Shown: positions 26,709 to 36,875, counted from the first letter of the stretch. The stretch: 64,000 bases of DNA from Idiomarina sp. A28L (GCF_000218785.1 NZ_AFPO01000001.1:62001-126000); one strand, 5' to 3'. A program made the numbers and translations. Notes: generated by a model from the letters alone, not told the origin.

Positions 26709-29468
26709 TTAGTGTGCGGATTTGGTTGATGCAAGTGTCATGGCCGATAGCTGTTCACCGAGCCTAGATTGACAGAATTTGATAAATTCACTCAATGTTG
26801 CCGTTTCTACTACCGCAGCTACTTCACTAGCGAGTGTGAACTCGCCATGGTTATTGATAATAGAACTCCAGTAGCGTTGAGCACGAACCCTTAGGCTTAA
26901 TGCAGGATCTATCAAATGGCTTAAAACCGCAGTTTGTGCACCTTCAAATACGGATTCTGCAATCGTTTCTAATTGCTCAGTAAACGCTTGAATAAAGCTC
27001 TGAATCGCTGCATTAATTTGTTCAGTGGTGTGGCTTGGCGATTGCACGTAACACAGCAAGCCCGGTAACCCATGCATGGGAATATAACTAGAACCCACCA
27101 AATAACCTAATTGCTGCTCTGTTCTCAAGGCATTAAAAAAGCTTGGGTTGAAGATATGATTCAATAATAGAAAATGGGCTTTCTCTTGCAGCGATGTACT
27201 CTGACCTTGAACAAAGAAAGCGAACGCGGAATCACTGTGTTCGTTATGAAAATGGGTTGCAGTAATTCCTGTGCCCAAACGCTTCACTGAACGCAATGCT
27301 TTGGTTTTCTGTATAGGCACCACCGGTAATGTTTGTTCTACCCACTGTGCTAGCTCTAAAGCGGTTTCAGCTCGAATATCGCCATGTATTAAAAGCTTAG
27401 CTTGAGCATCTCGAAGCATACCGGGGAGCAGGTTACAGTAATGTTCGAAATCAAGATCTTCAATACTAGCCGCAAGTTGTTCTGCGGTGTAAGAGCCGTG
27501 CTGAAGTTGGTGATGTAACAATGAAAACAAATGATTCACTGGTTTGTTCTGGTGAATAGCATGCCAGTTACGGTGCAGCTGTTTGCGAACGGAATGAAAA
27601 TGCTGCTGACTCGAGCGCAAGGCTGCTAAAGAACGCATAAGATCTTTAAATAAAGTTGGCTGGCGATCTGAAAAACCTGCCAGATGCAGTGTTATTCCCG
27701 ATTGTTGCGGATACAAGTTAAAGTGCATACCGGCTACTTCAGCATCGTAAAATTGCTCGCTTAAAAGTTCTTGCCCTAGCTCACACCAAATTCGGCTTAT
27801 CGCATTATTGCGTGCGCTAGCGTTAGCAAGTGGCAACTGCAGAGATAGGTAAATATGCGCTTGCGGCTCTCGAAAATGTTCATCTTGCAAATGCCAAAGA
27901 GTTACTCCGTTACCATCACAAAGTTGGCTGGGGTAATAACCGCTACGCTCACAACTCGTTACCTGTCGCTTCCCTAATGGAGCACTAATTGGATTTGGTG
28001 TAATTCTTTTCGGAATGTAAGGGTTTGCCTGCGGCACGGAAAACTGAGCTTCATAAGTTGCAGCTAACGGCTTTTTCAATTTATTCAAATGTTCAGCGGA
28101 AAAACGTTCTATTGCATAATCAGCAGCATAAAAATGCGTTTTTTCGCTGGTAACAACATCATTATGAATGAGGGTTGCACGGGTGTTTTCTGGCACCATT
28201 TGAGCCAACATTTGTTTAGCAAGCTCTACCTTTAAACCATCCATTCTGTAATCGCCGCTAACGATATGCTCTGGCTCGTAATGCAGCATATTTATCGATA
28301 GCTGCGATACTAGATCAACCGTTTTCATTGATTCTGGAAATTGGTAAGCAAGTTCGATCATTCGCTGCCGTTCACGGTAAAGCGCGTCGGTTAATCCTTC
28401 TGCGGAGATGATATTTATGTATTGGTAACAAGCTTGCATAATTTCATCAATATGGCTCAGCCCTTCGTCAGTGAGCTGCATATTAATATTGAAATCTTTG
28501 AAATTATAACCACTCATACCACCGCCGGCGGAGAGTTCATTAATCCAATGCTGGCGGCGAAGGAAAAAGCATAAACTTCCGGGGCCTTCATGACCTAGCA
28601 AGTGCGCAATGTAACTCGTTGTTTTATGTAAATAATCAGTGTTAATTTCCGGCAATGGAAAGGTAAGAATCAATCTGGCCGCTTGTTTAAGAGGGCGAAC
28701 CCGGATAAGGCAGCCTCTTTGTTCTGGCAGATACATGGGCTCGTTAGGTAAATTTGGTTTCACCTCTCCAGCGGGTAGGCCCTGAAAACTTTTTATGGCT
28801 AAGCTTTGGAGTTCATCTAATGTGTTTGGCCCCGCTACAACAAGTGCAGCATTTTGCGCAACATAGTAACGTTGGTGAAAATCCTCTAATCGTTGCCGAA
28901 CTTTCATCGCATGGCTATCAGCAAGCGTAACAGCATTGCCAACAGAGAACTTGGAAAAAGGATGAGCGGGATTTGCTGTAGCTTTATTAACTTCGTATAA
29001 ACGGCGCAGTTCGTCTTTGAGTTTCAGGCGATACTCCGCTTCAATAGATTGGCGCTCCTTTTCAACCCATTCATCATTTAGCAATGGTTCAATGAATAAG
29101 CTACCGAAATGCATTAATGTTTCGGCAAAGCCTGGGTGCGCTGTGGTGAAGTAATAGTTGCTGTGCTCAGTACCGGTCCACGCATTAAAATGCCCTCCAT
29201 GAGCGTTGACACGGGTAGCGAAGGCATCGGCTTGTGGGAATTCTTTAGTGCCAAGAAATAATAGATGCTCGAGGAAGTGGGCTATACCAGGCGCTGAACT
29301 TGGATCTTGGAAGTGACCGGCATTAACAGCAAAAGAAGCTGCGCTATGTTGGCTACTCGGGCTATGCACTAGTAACACTCGTAGGCCGTTGGGCAAACGA
29401 AGCGAGCGGTAAGTGTGGATATCCGCGGAACTAGATTCTGGCGTAAGGATGGTGTTGCTTGAGTTCAT
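26709..29468 (-). CDS. Insulinase-family (M16) metallopeptidase, pitrilysin-like
   Basis: 919-aa zinc peptidase. Inverted zinc motif HFLEH (H64, E67, H68) with third ligand E145 spaced 77 residues later, as in E. coli pitrilysin (PtrA). ANPAHPFSKFSVGN matches the pitrilysin segment NPAHPGSKFSGGN. The four-domain M16A layout fits the length (E. coli PtrA 962). No clear signal peptide is seen, unlike periplasmic E. coli PtrA, so a cytosolic location is possible. ATG 29468 (MNSSNTILTPESS) is preferred over an open TTG frame to 29528. The Shine-Dalgarno site is weak. Confidence 0.87.
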   Translation of the reverse strand: MNSSNTILTPESSSADIHTYRSLRLPNGLRVLLVHSPSSQHSAASFAVNAGHFQDPSSAPGIAHFLEHLLFLGTKEFPQADAFATRVNAHGGHFNAWTGTEHSNYYFTTAHPGFAETLMHFGSLFIEPLLNDEWVEKERQSIEAEYRLKLKDELRRLYEVNKATANPAHPFSKFSVGNAVTLADSHAMKVRQRLEDFHQRYYVAQNAALVVAGPNTLDELQSLAIKSFQGLPAGEVKPNLPNEPMYLPEQRGCLIRVRPLKQAARLILTFPLPEINTDYLHKTTSYIAHLLGHEGPGSLCFFLRRQHWINELSAGGGMSGYNFKDFNINMQLTDEGLSHIDEIMQACYQYINIISAEGLTDALYRERQRMIELAYQFPESMKTVDLVSQLSINMLHYEPEHIVSGDYRMDGLKVELAKQMLAQMVPENTRATLIHNDVVTSEKTHFYAADYAIERFSAEHLNKLKKPLAATYEAQFSVPQANPYIPKRITPNPISAPLGKRQVTSCERSGYYPSQLCDGNGVTLWHLQDEHFREPQAHIYLSLQLPLANASARNNAISRIWCELGQELLSEQFYDAEVAGMHFNLYPQQSGITLHLAGFSDRQPTLFKDLMRSLAALRSSQQHFHSVRKQLHRNWHAIHQNKPVNHLFSLLHHQLQHGSYTAEQLAASIEDLDFEHYCNLLPGMLRDAQAKLLIHGDIRAETALELAQWVEQTLPVVPIQKTKALRSVKRLGTGITATHFHNEHSDSAFAFFVQGQSTSLQEKAHFLLLNHIFNPSFFNALRTEQQLGYLVGSSYIPMHGLPGLLCYVQSPSHTTEQINAAIQSFIQAFTEQLETIAESVFEGAQTAVLSHLIDPALSLRVRAQRYWSSIINNHGEFTLASEVAAVVETATLSEFIKFCQSRLGEQLSAMTLASTKSAH

Positions 29469-29531
29469 CTGTGTTAGCGCTCTTAAATCGAACCGTTGGC
29501 ATCGCCGCTGGTTTAAATTAGGGACCAATTA

Positions 29532-29582
29532 CAGTTCTGTAGTTACTCGAGCAACACCAATCAATATAAGTTTACAGAACTG
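29532..29582. repeat. Long inverted repeat between bamE and the M16 peptidase gene
   Basis: Perfect 10-bp arms CAGTTCTGTA (29532-29541) and TACAGAACTG (29573-29582) around a 31-nt loop. It lies in the leader of the M16 gene on the minus strand. No T-tract follows. Operator pair or mRNA hairpin are both possible. Confidence 0.5.
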
Positions 29583-29604
29583 CAGCTAAGCCAACGCTAT
29601 CAGA

Positions 29605-29952
29605 TTACGATTCAAGTGGTGTATAAAAATCATCGTGAGGCTTAAAATCACCTTCAATTGATGCAACCACATCGTTTTCAAATCGAACCGTTAATGCTCG
29701 AGTTATAACGTCACCCCGACCAGGCTTCATTCTAAACACATAGTGCCACTCGTCATTGCGGAAAATGTTTTCAGATACTGGTGAACCTAATACGAAACGA
29801 ACTTGATCTCGGGTCATACCAACACGAAGATTATCGACATCACGTTGCTCAAGGTAATTACCCTGTGGGATATCTATTTTGTAAACTAAAGGATCAATAA
29901 CTGCACAGCTTGTAACCGCGGTTGCAAGGGCAAGCGCTAATAAAATTCTCAT
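29605..29952 (-). CDS. bamE: BamE, outer-membrane assembly lipoprotein
   Basis: 115-aa lipoprotein of the BAM complex that inserts beta-barrel proteins into the outer membrane. Signal sequence with lipobox VTSC (C16), then the SmpA/OmlA fold with the conserved LRVGMTRDQVRFVLGSP, the WHYVFR strand and the final DVVASIEGDF. Length agrees with E. coli BamE (113). Located next to recN as in many gammaproteobacteria. Confidence 0.94.
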   Translation of the reverse strand: MRILLALALATAVTSCAVIDPLVYKIDIPQGNYLEQRDVDNLRVGMTRDQVRFVLGSPVSENIFRNDEWHYVFRMKPGRGDVITRALTVRFENDVVASIEGDFKPHDDFYTPLES

Positions 29953-30010
29953 ATAAAACCCGAATTACCTATTTCAGACATTTGCGTCAGAAGTGAATCT
30001 TAGCTTAAAA

Positions 30011-30044
30011 GGAACCCCAGATGCCACCCATCCGAGGTTTTTAT
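30011..30044. terminator. Terminator hairpin after recN
   Basis: 11-bp stem with two wobble pairs (AACCCCAGATG/CATCCGAGGTT, 5-nt loop). Read on the minus strand it follows recN and is trailed by CCTTTT; the plus strand also shows a T-rich flank. The short minus-side T-tract lowers certainty. Confidence 0.55.
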
Positions 30045-30099
30045 TCGTCTGCAATATGCGATAAAAGTTCCCATTACCTGCAATTAAGTAACTTTAGCG

Positions 30100-31779
30100 C
30101 TATCCAGCAAGCAATTCTCGAGCATTCGCTAGCGTGTGGTTTGTTATCGTATCACCACCCAATAACCTAGCTAATTCTTCAATTCGTAGCTCATCATTAA
30201 GTGCACGCATTGATGTTATTGTTTTACCAGATTCAGTACGTTTACTAACAAACATTTGTTGGTGAGCACGCGCTGCTACTTGTGGTAAATGAGTAACGCA
30301 CAATACTTGGTTGTGTTGCCCTAGTTGGCGAAGAAGCTTACCTACGGTTGCAGCTGTAGGCCCACTAACACCTACATCTACCTCATCGAAAATCATAGTG
30401 GGTAAATTATCTTGCCCAGCGGTGAGAACCTGAATAGCTAAACTTATCCGTGAAAGCTCGCCACCAGATGCTACCTTATTGATAGCCTGTTGTGGCTGAC
30501 CCGCATTCGCCGATACTAAGAAGCGAACATGATCGATACCTTGCGCAGAAGCATATTCACTACTATTGGCATCAACGGCTACCGAGAATTCGCCATCAGG
30601 CATGTTTAATTTGTGCATAGTTTCGGTAACGTGAGCCGCTAATTTAGACGATGCTTTAATTCGATTTGTACTCAGTTGCTTTGCAAGTTCAACGAAAGTT
30701 TTTTCTGCATTACTAATTTCAGTGTCAATTAAATCTAAGCGCTCAGTTGAAGCGGTTAAGCCAGCCAGTTCTTCGCGCAATTGTGTATGAAGCTGAGTGA
30801 GTTGTTCTGGAGCAATTTGATGCTTTTTAGCTAATTGCATCGCCAAACTCATCCGCTTTTCGCAATCCGCGAGTAATTCCGGATCGAGGTCAACGCCATC
30901 TTGATAATGACGAAGCTCACGAGCAGCTTCTTCAATTTGCACTCCGGCATCATTTAGCATTGCCACAATAGGTTGCAACGTATTATCTAGTTCGGCACTA
31001 CCATTTAAGCGTTCAATTACTGATTGTAATAAGGTGAACGCATTGTTGTGCTCACCATCGTAAAGGCAATTTAAACTGAACTGGCTATCTTCGAGGAGCC
31101 CGGAAGCATTAGCCAAACGTTTGTGATCGGATTCTAATTCGCGGAACTCTTCAGCTGATAAGTTAAAATCATCGAGTTCACTTACTTGATATTGTAAAAG
31201 CTGCCGGCGAGATTCTTGCGCATCTTGTTGCTCGATTAGTTTACGTTGTTCCCGGACAAGGGCTCGCCAATCGCGAAACGCTTTGCTTACTTTGTTTAAC
31301 AATTCGCCGTGATTTGCAAATTGATCAAGCAGTGAGAGTTGATACTCAGGCTTCATGAGTAAATGATGATCATGTTGACCGTGCAAACTTACCAACATAC
31401 CGCCTAATTCACGTAATAAAGAAACTGGCACTGGGGCTCCGTTAATGAAGCCCTTAGAGCGGCCTTCGGCAGTTAGCGTGCGGCGAATAATGCAATTATC
31501 TTCATTGTCATCAGCATCATCGAGCATTTCATGGTCAGCTAACCATTGCATAACCATAGGCAACTGATGCACGTTAAAACTAGCGGTAACTTCGGCTCGT
31601 TCGCTATCTGGCCGCACCATTGAGCTCTCTGCGCGAGCTCCTAGACAAAGGCTTAGTGCATCAAGTGCAATTGATTTACCGGCACCGGTTTCACCGGTTA
31701 TCGCGGTCATTCCTTGATGGAAATCAATGGTTAAGTTATCAACAATTGCAAAATTTCGAATATGAAGCTGTGTCAGCAT
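30100..31779 (-). CDS. recN: RecN, SMC-like DNA repair protein
   Basis: 559-aa SMC-family ATPase for double-strand break repair. Walker A GETGAGKS at residues 29-36; a long coiled-coil middle (about 150-370); C-terminal ABC signature ASGGELSRISLA and Walker B TMIFDEVDVGVSG. Close to E. coli RecN (553 aa). A LexA box sits 34 nt upstream of the ATG, so SOS induction is expected. Confidence 0.96.
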   Translation of the reverse strand: MLTQLHIRNFAIVDNLTIDFHQGMTAITGETGAGKSIALDALSLCLGARAESSMVRPDSERAEVTASFNVHQLPMVMQWLADHEMLDDADDNEDNCIIRRTLTAEGRSKGFINGAPVPVSLLRELGGMLVSLHGQHDHHLLMKPEYQLSLLDQFANHGELLNKVSKAFRDWRALVREQRKLIEQQDAQESRRQLLQYQVSELDDFNLSAEEFRELESDHKRLANASGLLEDSQFSLNCLYDGEHNNAFTLLQSVIERLNGSAELDNTLQPIVAMLNDAGVQIEEAARELRHYQDGVDLDPELLADCEKRMSLAMQLAKKHQIAPEQLTQLHTQLREELAGLTASTERLDLIDTEISNAEKTFVELAKQLSTNRIKASSKLAAHVTETMHKLNMPDGEFSVAVDANSSEYASAQGIDHVRFLVSANAGQPQQAINKVASGGELSRISLAIQVLTAGQDNLPTMIFDEVDVGVSGPTAATVGKLLRQLGQHNQVLCVTHLPQVAARAHQQMFVSKRTESGKTITSMRALNDELRIEELARLLGGDTITNHTLANARELLAG

Positions 31780-31812
31780 GATTGCCTCCCAGAGCAGTTA
31801 CTGGAATACTGT

Positions 31813-31832
31813 TACTGTTTATTTATACAGTA
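31813..31832. promoter_or_regulatory. LexA (SOS) box of recN
   Basis: TACTG-N10-CAGTA with an AT-only centre (TTTATTTATA). It matches the LexA consensus TACTGTATATATATACAGTA at 18 of 20 positions. It lies between the putative -10 and the recN start. Confidence 0.9.
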
Positions 31833-31860
31833 AATATACAGTAGTTATCCAGTAGTGCAA
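31833..31860 (-). promoter_or_regulatory. Candidate recN promoter
   Basis: On the minus strand TTGCAC (31860-31855), 16 nt, TATATT (31838-31833), directly abutting the LexA box, so bound LexA would cover the start of transcription. Confidence 0.55.
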
Positions 31861-31896
31861 GTGGGCGTTGAAAAAATATGCAATAACCATTGTGTT

Positions 31897-32796
31897 TTAG
31901 AACAAACGGCTACCCCAATTCAATTTGTTTCTCAGCACATGAAAGTAATTATAATCGGTAGGGTGAATAAGCCGTAACGCCTGTTTTTGGCGAGTAATAG
32001 AGATTTTAGCACCGGTAGGAACTGGCAACTTAACGTGGCCATCGCAGCTAATATGAAGCGGCTGATCATCCGGGGCTACACGCACCTGAATAACACTATC
32101 ACCGCCCACTACAATGGGCCGGCTGCTCAGCGTATGGGGGAACATAGGTACTAAAGTTATGGCATTTAAGCCAGGATAAAGAATAGGGCCGCCAGCCGAG
32201 AGAGAATACGCAGTAGAGCCTGTTGGTGTGGCGATAATTAAACCATCAGAACGTTGGCTAAAAACAAATTGGCCATCAACATCAACCTCAAATTCCAGCA
32301 TATGGGCTACTTGATCGGAATGCAGCACTACCTCATTCATGGCGTTAGCGCGGTGTAATATTTCGCCATTCAATTCAATTTTGGCATCGAGCAAAAACCG
32401 TTGCTCTATATTGTAATTGCCAGTAAGTACCGCTAATAGCTTTTCGCTTGCTTCATCGGGTGCCAAATCAGTAAGAAAACCCAAGTTTCCACGGTTTACT
32501 CCGATTACCGCAATATTATGTAAGCTTAATTTTCTGGCGGCGCCGAGCATTTTGCCATCACCCCCGATAACAATGGCTAATTCAGCTTGCTCACCAATTT
32601 CAGCAAGGCCCGCTCGCTTTACTTGCGGTGGAAACTCTGCATCTGGCCCGGATGAATCAGCAAGCACCTGATAACCGTGCTCAATCAGCACGCGCGCTAT
32701 TTGCGTTAGGGTTTCTAGCGCCGTTTCAGAATTTTTTTTGCATAACAGGCCAATAACTTGAAAAGGTGGGTTGGCTGGTGCTTTGGCTTCGGGCAT
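31897..32796 (-). CDS. nadK: NAD kinase
   Basis: 299-aa enzyme that phosphorylates NAD to NADP. GGDG motif in VIGGDGKMLGAARKL, NLGFLTDL and the conserved TPTGSTAYSLSAGGPI are visible. The open frame extends to 33093, but that extension is Leu/Phe/His-rich and lacks family similarity. ATG 32796 (MPEAKAPANPPFQVIGLL) has GGAG 6 nt upstream and gives the usual ~295-aa length. Divergent from grpE. Confidence 0.94.
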   Translation of the reverse strand: MPEAKAPANPPFQVIGLLCKKNSETALETLTQIARVLIEHGYQVLADSSGPDAEFPPQVKRAGLAEIGEQAELAIVIGGDGKMLGAARKLSLHNIAVIGVNRGNLGFLTDLAPDEASEKLLAVLTGNYNIEQRFLLDAKIELNGEILHRANAMNEVVLHSDQVAHMLEFEVDVDGQFVFSQRSDGLIIATPTGSTAYSLSAGGPILYPGLNAITLVPMFPHTLSSRPIVVGGDSVIQVRVAPDDQPLHISCDGHVKLPVPTGAKISITRQKQALRLIHPTDYNYFHVLRNKLNWGSRLF

Positions 32797-32878
32797 ATCA
32801 ATCTCCGCATGAAGGATAGGCATTAAGCTACGGTTTTTAGCCGAATAGATCAATAAGTGCGTTATTACAAAATTTATC

Positions 32879-32906
32879 CTTGAATTCGAAATTACCGGCC
32901 CCATAT
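32879..32906 (+). promoter_or_regulatory. Sigma-32 promoter of grpE
   Basis: CTTGAA (32879-32884), 14 nt, CCCCATAT (32899-32906): full match to the E. coli heat-shock consensus CTTGAA / CCCCATNT. It lies about 100 nt upstream of the grpE start in the nadK-grpE divergent region. Confidence 0.85.
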
Positions 32907-33003
32907 TCGAAAGCAAGCAATGATGAGCGATTGAAAAAGCGATGATTAAGCATGCATTGCAATCACTCGCACAGCACAAAATATGATGAATATGGAGCAA
33001 GGC

Positions 33004-33606
33004 ATGAGCGATAAAAGCAAAGCGGAAGAGCAACAAAAGCAAGAAATAGAAGTTGAGAGTGCGGAAGATCAAGTACTTGATGCTGCTGAGCAAGTAGAAG
33101 TTGCGAACGAAGATTTCGAACCGGAACTCGATTCAGAGAGCTTGCAGCAAGAAGTAACGGCTTTGCGTGCTGAAGTACAACTGGAGCGTGAAAAGGCCTT
33201 GCGGGTTGCGGCAGAAGCCGAAAATGTTCGCCGCCGTGCAGCTCAAGAAGTTGAAAAAGCACGTAATTTTGCCTTGGAGAAATTTGCCGGCGAGCTTCTG
33301 GCTGTTATCGATAACTTAGAACGCGCGCTGCAAACAATTGATCGTGAAGATTCTGCCCAAGCTAATTTAGCTGAAGGCATTGATATGACCCACAAAGGTT
33401 TCATTCAAACCATCGAAAAATTTGGTTTAGAAGTAGTAAACCCGGAAGGGCAACCATTTAACCCACAGCAACATGAAGCTATGGGAATGCAAGAAAACGC
33501 AGATTTACCGCCGAATACGGTAATGCATGTAATGCAAAAAGGTTATCTGTTAAACGGCCGGTTGTTACGCCCGGCAATGGTAATGGTTTCGCGCGCCGCT
33601 AGTTAA
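33004..33606 (+). CDS. grpE: GrpE, nucleotide exchange factor of DnaK
   Basis: 200-aa co-chaperone that releases ADP from DnaK. Acidic, disordered N-terminus, long coiled coil (about 45-110, [29 protein letters not shown] in part), and the C-terminal beta domain ending [20 protein letters not shown] longer frame starts at 32983, but ATG 33004 has GGAG 6 nt upstream and gives [11 protein letters not shown], like other GrpE proteins. Followed by dnaK after 107 nt containing a second heat-shock promoter. Confidence 0.95.
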   Translation: MSDKSKAEEQQKQEIEVESAEDQVLDAAEQVEVANEDFEPELDSESLQQEVTALRAEVQLEREKALRVAAEAENVRRRAAQEVEKARNFALEKFAGELLAVIDNLERALQTIDREDSAQANLAEGIDMTHKGFIQTIEKFGLEVVNPEGQPFNPQQHEAMGMQENADLPPNTVMHVMQKGYLLNGRLLRPAMVMVSRAAS

Positions 33607-33644
33607 TAGTTGGCAAATAAAAGCGAAAGACCTTGTAATTAGTA

Positions 33645-33672
33645 TTGAAATTCTAGCAGGGCGTCCCCACTT
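33645..33672 (+). promoter_or_regulatory. Sigma-32 promoter of dnaK
   Basis: TTGAAA (33645-33650), 14 nt, CCCCACTT (33665-33672): one mismatch to CCCCATNT. It sits in the grpE-dnaK spacer, so dnaK-dnaJ can be induced independently of grpE. Confidence 0.78.
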
Positions 33673-33713
33673 ATAAGACATCCTGGTAACAAATTGAACG
33701 TTTGGAGAAAGAC

Positions 33714-35630
33714 ATGGGTAAAATCATTGGTATCGATTTAGGCACAACAAACTCTTGTGTAGCCATCATGGATGGCGATAAAGCCCGCGTAATTGAAAAC
33801 GCAGAGGGCGATCGCACAACCCCGTCTGTGGTAGCTTTCGCTGATGATGGCGAAGTATTGGTTGGATCGCCGGCAAAACGCCAGGCGGTTACTAACCCGC
33901 AAAACACATTATTTGCTATTAAGCGCCTGATTGGCCGCCGCTTCGAAGATGAAGAAGTGCAGCGCGATATCGGCATCATGCCCTATGGTATTGTAAAAGC
34001 TGATAACGGCGATGCTTGGGTAGAAATCAAAGGCGATAAGAAAGCGCCACCGCAAATTTCTGCCGAAATTCTTAAGAAAATGAAGAAAACAGCCGAAGAT
34101 TATCTCGGTGAGAAAGTTACGGAAGCGGTAATCACAGTTCCTGCTTACTTCAACGATGCTCAGCGCCAAGCTACTAAAGATGCTGGCCGTATTGCCGGAT
34201 TGGAAGTAAAGCGCATTATCAATGAGCCAACAGCGGCAGCACTTGCTTACGGCATGGATAAGAAAAGCGGCGATCGCACCGTTGCGGTATACGATTTAGG
34301 TGGCGGTACCTTCGATATCTCAATTATTGAAATTGATGAAGTAGATGGCGAGCACACGTTCGAAGTATTAGCGACTAACGGTGATACGCACCTTGGTGGT
34401 GAAGATTTTGATAACCGAGTAATTAATTACTTGGTAGAGCAGTTCAAGAAAGACCAAGGAATTGATTTACGCAAAGATCCTTTGGCAATGCAGCGTTTAA
34501 AAGAAGCTGGTGAGAAAGCGAAAATTGAGCTTTCTTCAACACAACAAACCGAAGTTAATTTGCCATATATCACGGCTGATGGTTCTGGCCCGAAACATTT
34601 GGCGATTAAGTTAACGCGCTCAAAATTAGAATCACTTGTAGAAGATATGGTGAAGAAAACGCTTGAGCCAGTTAAGCAAGCGCTTGCCGATTCAGGCTTA
34701 AAAGTTGGCGATATCAACGATATTATTCTTGTTGGTGGGCAAACGCGGATGCCGAAAGTACAAGAATTAGTGGCTGATTTCTTCGGTAAAGAAGCTCGTA
34801 AAGATGTAAACCCTGATGAAGCAGTTGCTGTTGGTGCAGCGGTGCAAGCCGGTGTATTACAAGGCGACGTTAAAGATGTATTGTTACTCGACGTTTGCCC
34901 ACTATCTCTTGGTATCGAAACCATGGGTGGTGTGATGACAGCGTTGATTGAGAAGAACACTACGATTCCAACGAAGAAATCGCAAACGTTCTCAACTGCT
35001 GAAGATAATCAAAACGCAGTAACGATTCATGTGTTACAAGGTGAACGTAAACGTTCTACTGATAACAAATCGTTAGGCCAATTTAATCTTGAAGGTATTC
35101 GGGCGGCAATGCGCGGTCAGCCGCAAATCGAAGTAACGTTTGATATTGATGCGGATGGTATTTTGCATGTATCGGCGAAAGATAAAGATACGGGCAAAGA
35201 ACAGAAGATTACCATTAAAGCTTCTTCAGGCTTATCAGATGATGAAGTAGAGAAAATGGTTCGCGATGCAGAAGCAAACGCAGAAGAAGATAAAAAGTTT
35301 GAAGAAATGGTACAAGCACGGAACCAAGCTGATGGCTTAGTTCATGCAACCAAAAAACAAGTTGAAGAAGCAGGCGATGCGCTTCCTGCCGATGATAAAG
35401 CTGCGATTGAAACAGCTATCAGTGAGCTAGAAGATGCTATTACTGCAAGCGATAAAGAAGCTATGGAAGCAAAAACTCAGGCGCTTATGGAAGCTTCAGC
35501 GAAGTTGATGGAAATAGCTCAGCAGAAAGCTCAGCAGCAACCTGAAGGTGCAGCTGATGCAGCGAGCGATGCCGCAGATGATGTGGTTGATGCTGAGTTT
35601 GAAGAAGTAAACGACGACGAAAAAAAGTAA
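33714..35630 (+). CDS. dnaK: DnaK, Hsp70 chaperone
   Basis: 638-aa Hsp70, the same length as E. coli DnaK. Nucleotide-binding domain with [23 protein letters not shown] and the [10 protein letters not shown] segment; linker [16 protein letters not shown]; substrate-binding domain with [16 protein letters not shown]; helical lid and C-terminal [17 protein letters not shown], ending in the EEV-containing tail typical of bacterial DnaK. The frame runs up to TTG 33702, but ATG 33714 has GGAG 6 nt upstream. Works with GrpE upstream and DnaJ downstream. Confidence 0.98.
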   Translation: MGKIIGIDLGTTNSCVAIMDGDKARVIENAEGDRTTPSVVAFADDGEVLVGSPAKRQAVTNPQNTLFAIKRLIGRRFEDEEVQRDIGIMPYGIVKADNGDAWVEIKGDKKAPPQISAEILKKMKKTAEDYLGEKVTEAVITVPAYFNDAQRQATKDAGRIAGLEVKRIINEPTAAALAYGMDKKSGDRTVAVYDLGGGTFDISIIEIDEVDGEHTFEVLATNGDTHLGGEDFDNRVINYLVEQFKKDQGIDLRKDPLAMQRLKEAGEKAKIELSSTQQTEVNLPYITADGSGPKHLAIKLTRSKLESLVEDMVKKTLEPVKQALADSGLKVGDINDIILVGGQTRMPKVQELVADFFGKEARKDVNPDEAVAVGAAVQAGVLQGDVKDVLLLDVCPLSLGIETMGGVMTALIEKNTTIPTKKSQTFSTAEDNQNAVTIHVLQGERKRSTDNKSLGQFNLEGIRAAMRGQPQIEVTFDIDADGILHVSAKDKDTGKEQKITIKASSGLSDDEVEKMVRDAEANAEEDKKFEEMVQARNQADGLVHATKKQVEEAGDALPADDKAAIETAISELEDAITASDKEAMEAKTQALMEASAKLMEIAQQKAQQQPEGAADAASDAADDVVDAEFEEVNDDEKK

Positions 35631-35656
35631 GTTGAAGCGTTGATTTACTATCTTGG

Positions 35657-35685
35657 CACGGGCGTTACCTTCGGGAACGCCCGTG
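35657..35685 (+). other. Very stable UUCG hairpin between dnaK and dnaJ
   Basis: 10-bp perfect stem CACGGGCGTT/AACGCCCGTG capped by CC-TTCG-GG, i.e. a C(UUCG)G tetraloop with one bulged A. It is followed by GTGTGTGT, not a T-tract. This placement would lower or process the downstream dnaJ part of the transcript. Confidence 0.7.
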
Positions 35686-35692
35686 TGTGTGT

Positions 35693-35708
35693 CTGACAGA
35701 CTGACAGA
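35693..35708 (+). repeat. Tandem CTGACAGA x2 before dnaJ
   Basis: Two adjacent perfect copies of CTGACAGA immediately upstream of the dnaJ ribosome-binding region. Confidence 0.5.
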
Positions 35709-35720
35709 GAACACAAAATT

Positions 35721-36875
35721 ATGGCAAAAAGAGATTATTACGAAATTCTCGGCGTAGCTAAAGATGCGAGCGACCGCGATATTAAAAAGGCCTATAAAAA
35801 GCTTGCGATGAAGCTTCATCCAGATCGCACGAAAGGCGATAAAGATCTCGAGATAAAGTTTAAAGAGGTTAAAGAAGCCTACGAAGTGCTTATCGATGAT
35901 GAGAAGCGCAGAGCTTACGATCAATTTGGCCATGATGCATTTGACCAAGCGCGTGGTGGAGCCGGTGGTGCTGGTGGCTTTGGTGGTGGTGCTGATTTTT
36001 CCGATATTTTTGGCGATGTATTTGGTGATATTTTCGGAGGCGGCCGCCGCGGTGGTGGCGGGCGACGCGCCCAGCGTGGTTCCGACCTTCGCTACGATTT
36101 AGAAATGACATTGGAAGATGCGGTACGTGGTAAAGAGGTAGAGCTAAAAATTCCACGCTTGAGCACTTGTGATGATTGTGATGGCTCGGGCTCAGCCGAT
36201 AAAAGCCAGCCGAAAACCTGTGATGTTTGCCATGGTGCAGGGCAAGTGCAGATGCGCCAAGGTTTCTTCGCAGTACAACAAGCATGTCCGCAGTGTCATG
36301 GCCGCGGAACCATTGTTGAGAACCCTTGCAAAAGCTGCCACGGTCAGGGGCGTAAAGAGAAAACCCGAACTCTGAATGTGAAAATTCCTGCCGGCGTTGA
36401 TACGGGTGATCGAGTGCGTTTAACGGGTGAAGGTGAAGCCGGGGAGCACGGAGCTCCGAGCGGTGATTTGTACGTTCAAGTGCGTGTGCGTGAACACGAT
36501 ATTTTCCGCCGTGAAGGCAACAACTTGTACTGTGAAGTGCCAGTAAGCTTCACTCAAGCGGGTTTGGGTGGCGAAGTAGAAGTGCCCACTCTCGATGGCC
36601 GTGTGAAACTGAAAATTCCAGCAGAAACACAAACAGGGCGCATGTTCAGAATGCGTGGAAAAGGCGTTAAATCTGTGCGTTCAGGTACTGTTGGTGATTT
36701 AGTGTGTAAAGCCGTTATTGAAACACCGGTGAACTTGTCGTCGAAACAAAAAGCGCTATTGAAAGAATTTGAAGAATCAATGGGCACAGGCGATGAAGCA
36801 GCAAAATATCGGCCTAAAGAACGAGGCTTCTTTGATGGTGTGAAGAAGTTTTTTGATGATTTAACCGGTAGTTGA
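35721..36875 (+). CDS. dnaJ: DnaJ, Hsp40 co-chaperone
   Basis: 384-aa type I J-protein that stimulates DnaK ATPase. J domain 1-70 with HPD at 33-35; Gly/Phe-rich linker about 75-118; zinc domain with four CxxCxGxG-type repeats ([32 protein letters not shown]) around 150-210; C-terminal client-binding domain. Shine-Dalgarno is weak (GAGA about 10 nt upstream), so translation may be limited. Terminated at 36931-36967. Confidence 0.97.
   Translation: MAKRDYYEILGVAKDASDRDIKKAYKKLAMKLHPDRTKGDKDLEIKFKEVKEAYEVLIDDEKRRAYDQFGHDAFDQARGGAGGAGGFGGGADFSDIFGDVFGDIFGGGRRGGGGRRAQRGSDLRYDLEMTLEDAVRGKEVELKIPRLSTCDDCDGSGSADKSQPKTCDVCHGAGQVQMRQGFFAVQQACPQCHGRGTIVENPCKSCHGQGRKEKTRTLNVKIPAGVDTGDRVRLTGEGEAGEHGAPSGDLYVQVRVREHDIFRREGNNLYCEVPVSFTQAGLGGEVEVPTLDGRVKLKIPAETQTGRMFRMRGKGVKSVRSGTVGDLVCKAVIETPVNLSSKQKALLKEFEESMGTGDEAAKYRPKERGFFDGVKKFFDDLTGS

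Noticed and set aside
32797-33093. 99-residue N-terminal extension of NAD kinase
   Set aside because: It is Leu/Phe/His-rich, runs antisense into grpE and over its heat-shock promoter, and has no Shine-Dalgarno; ATG 32796 fits the family.
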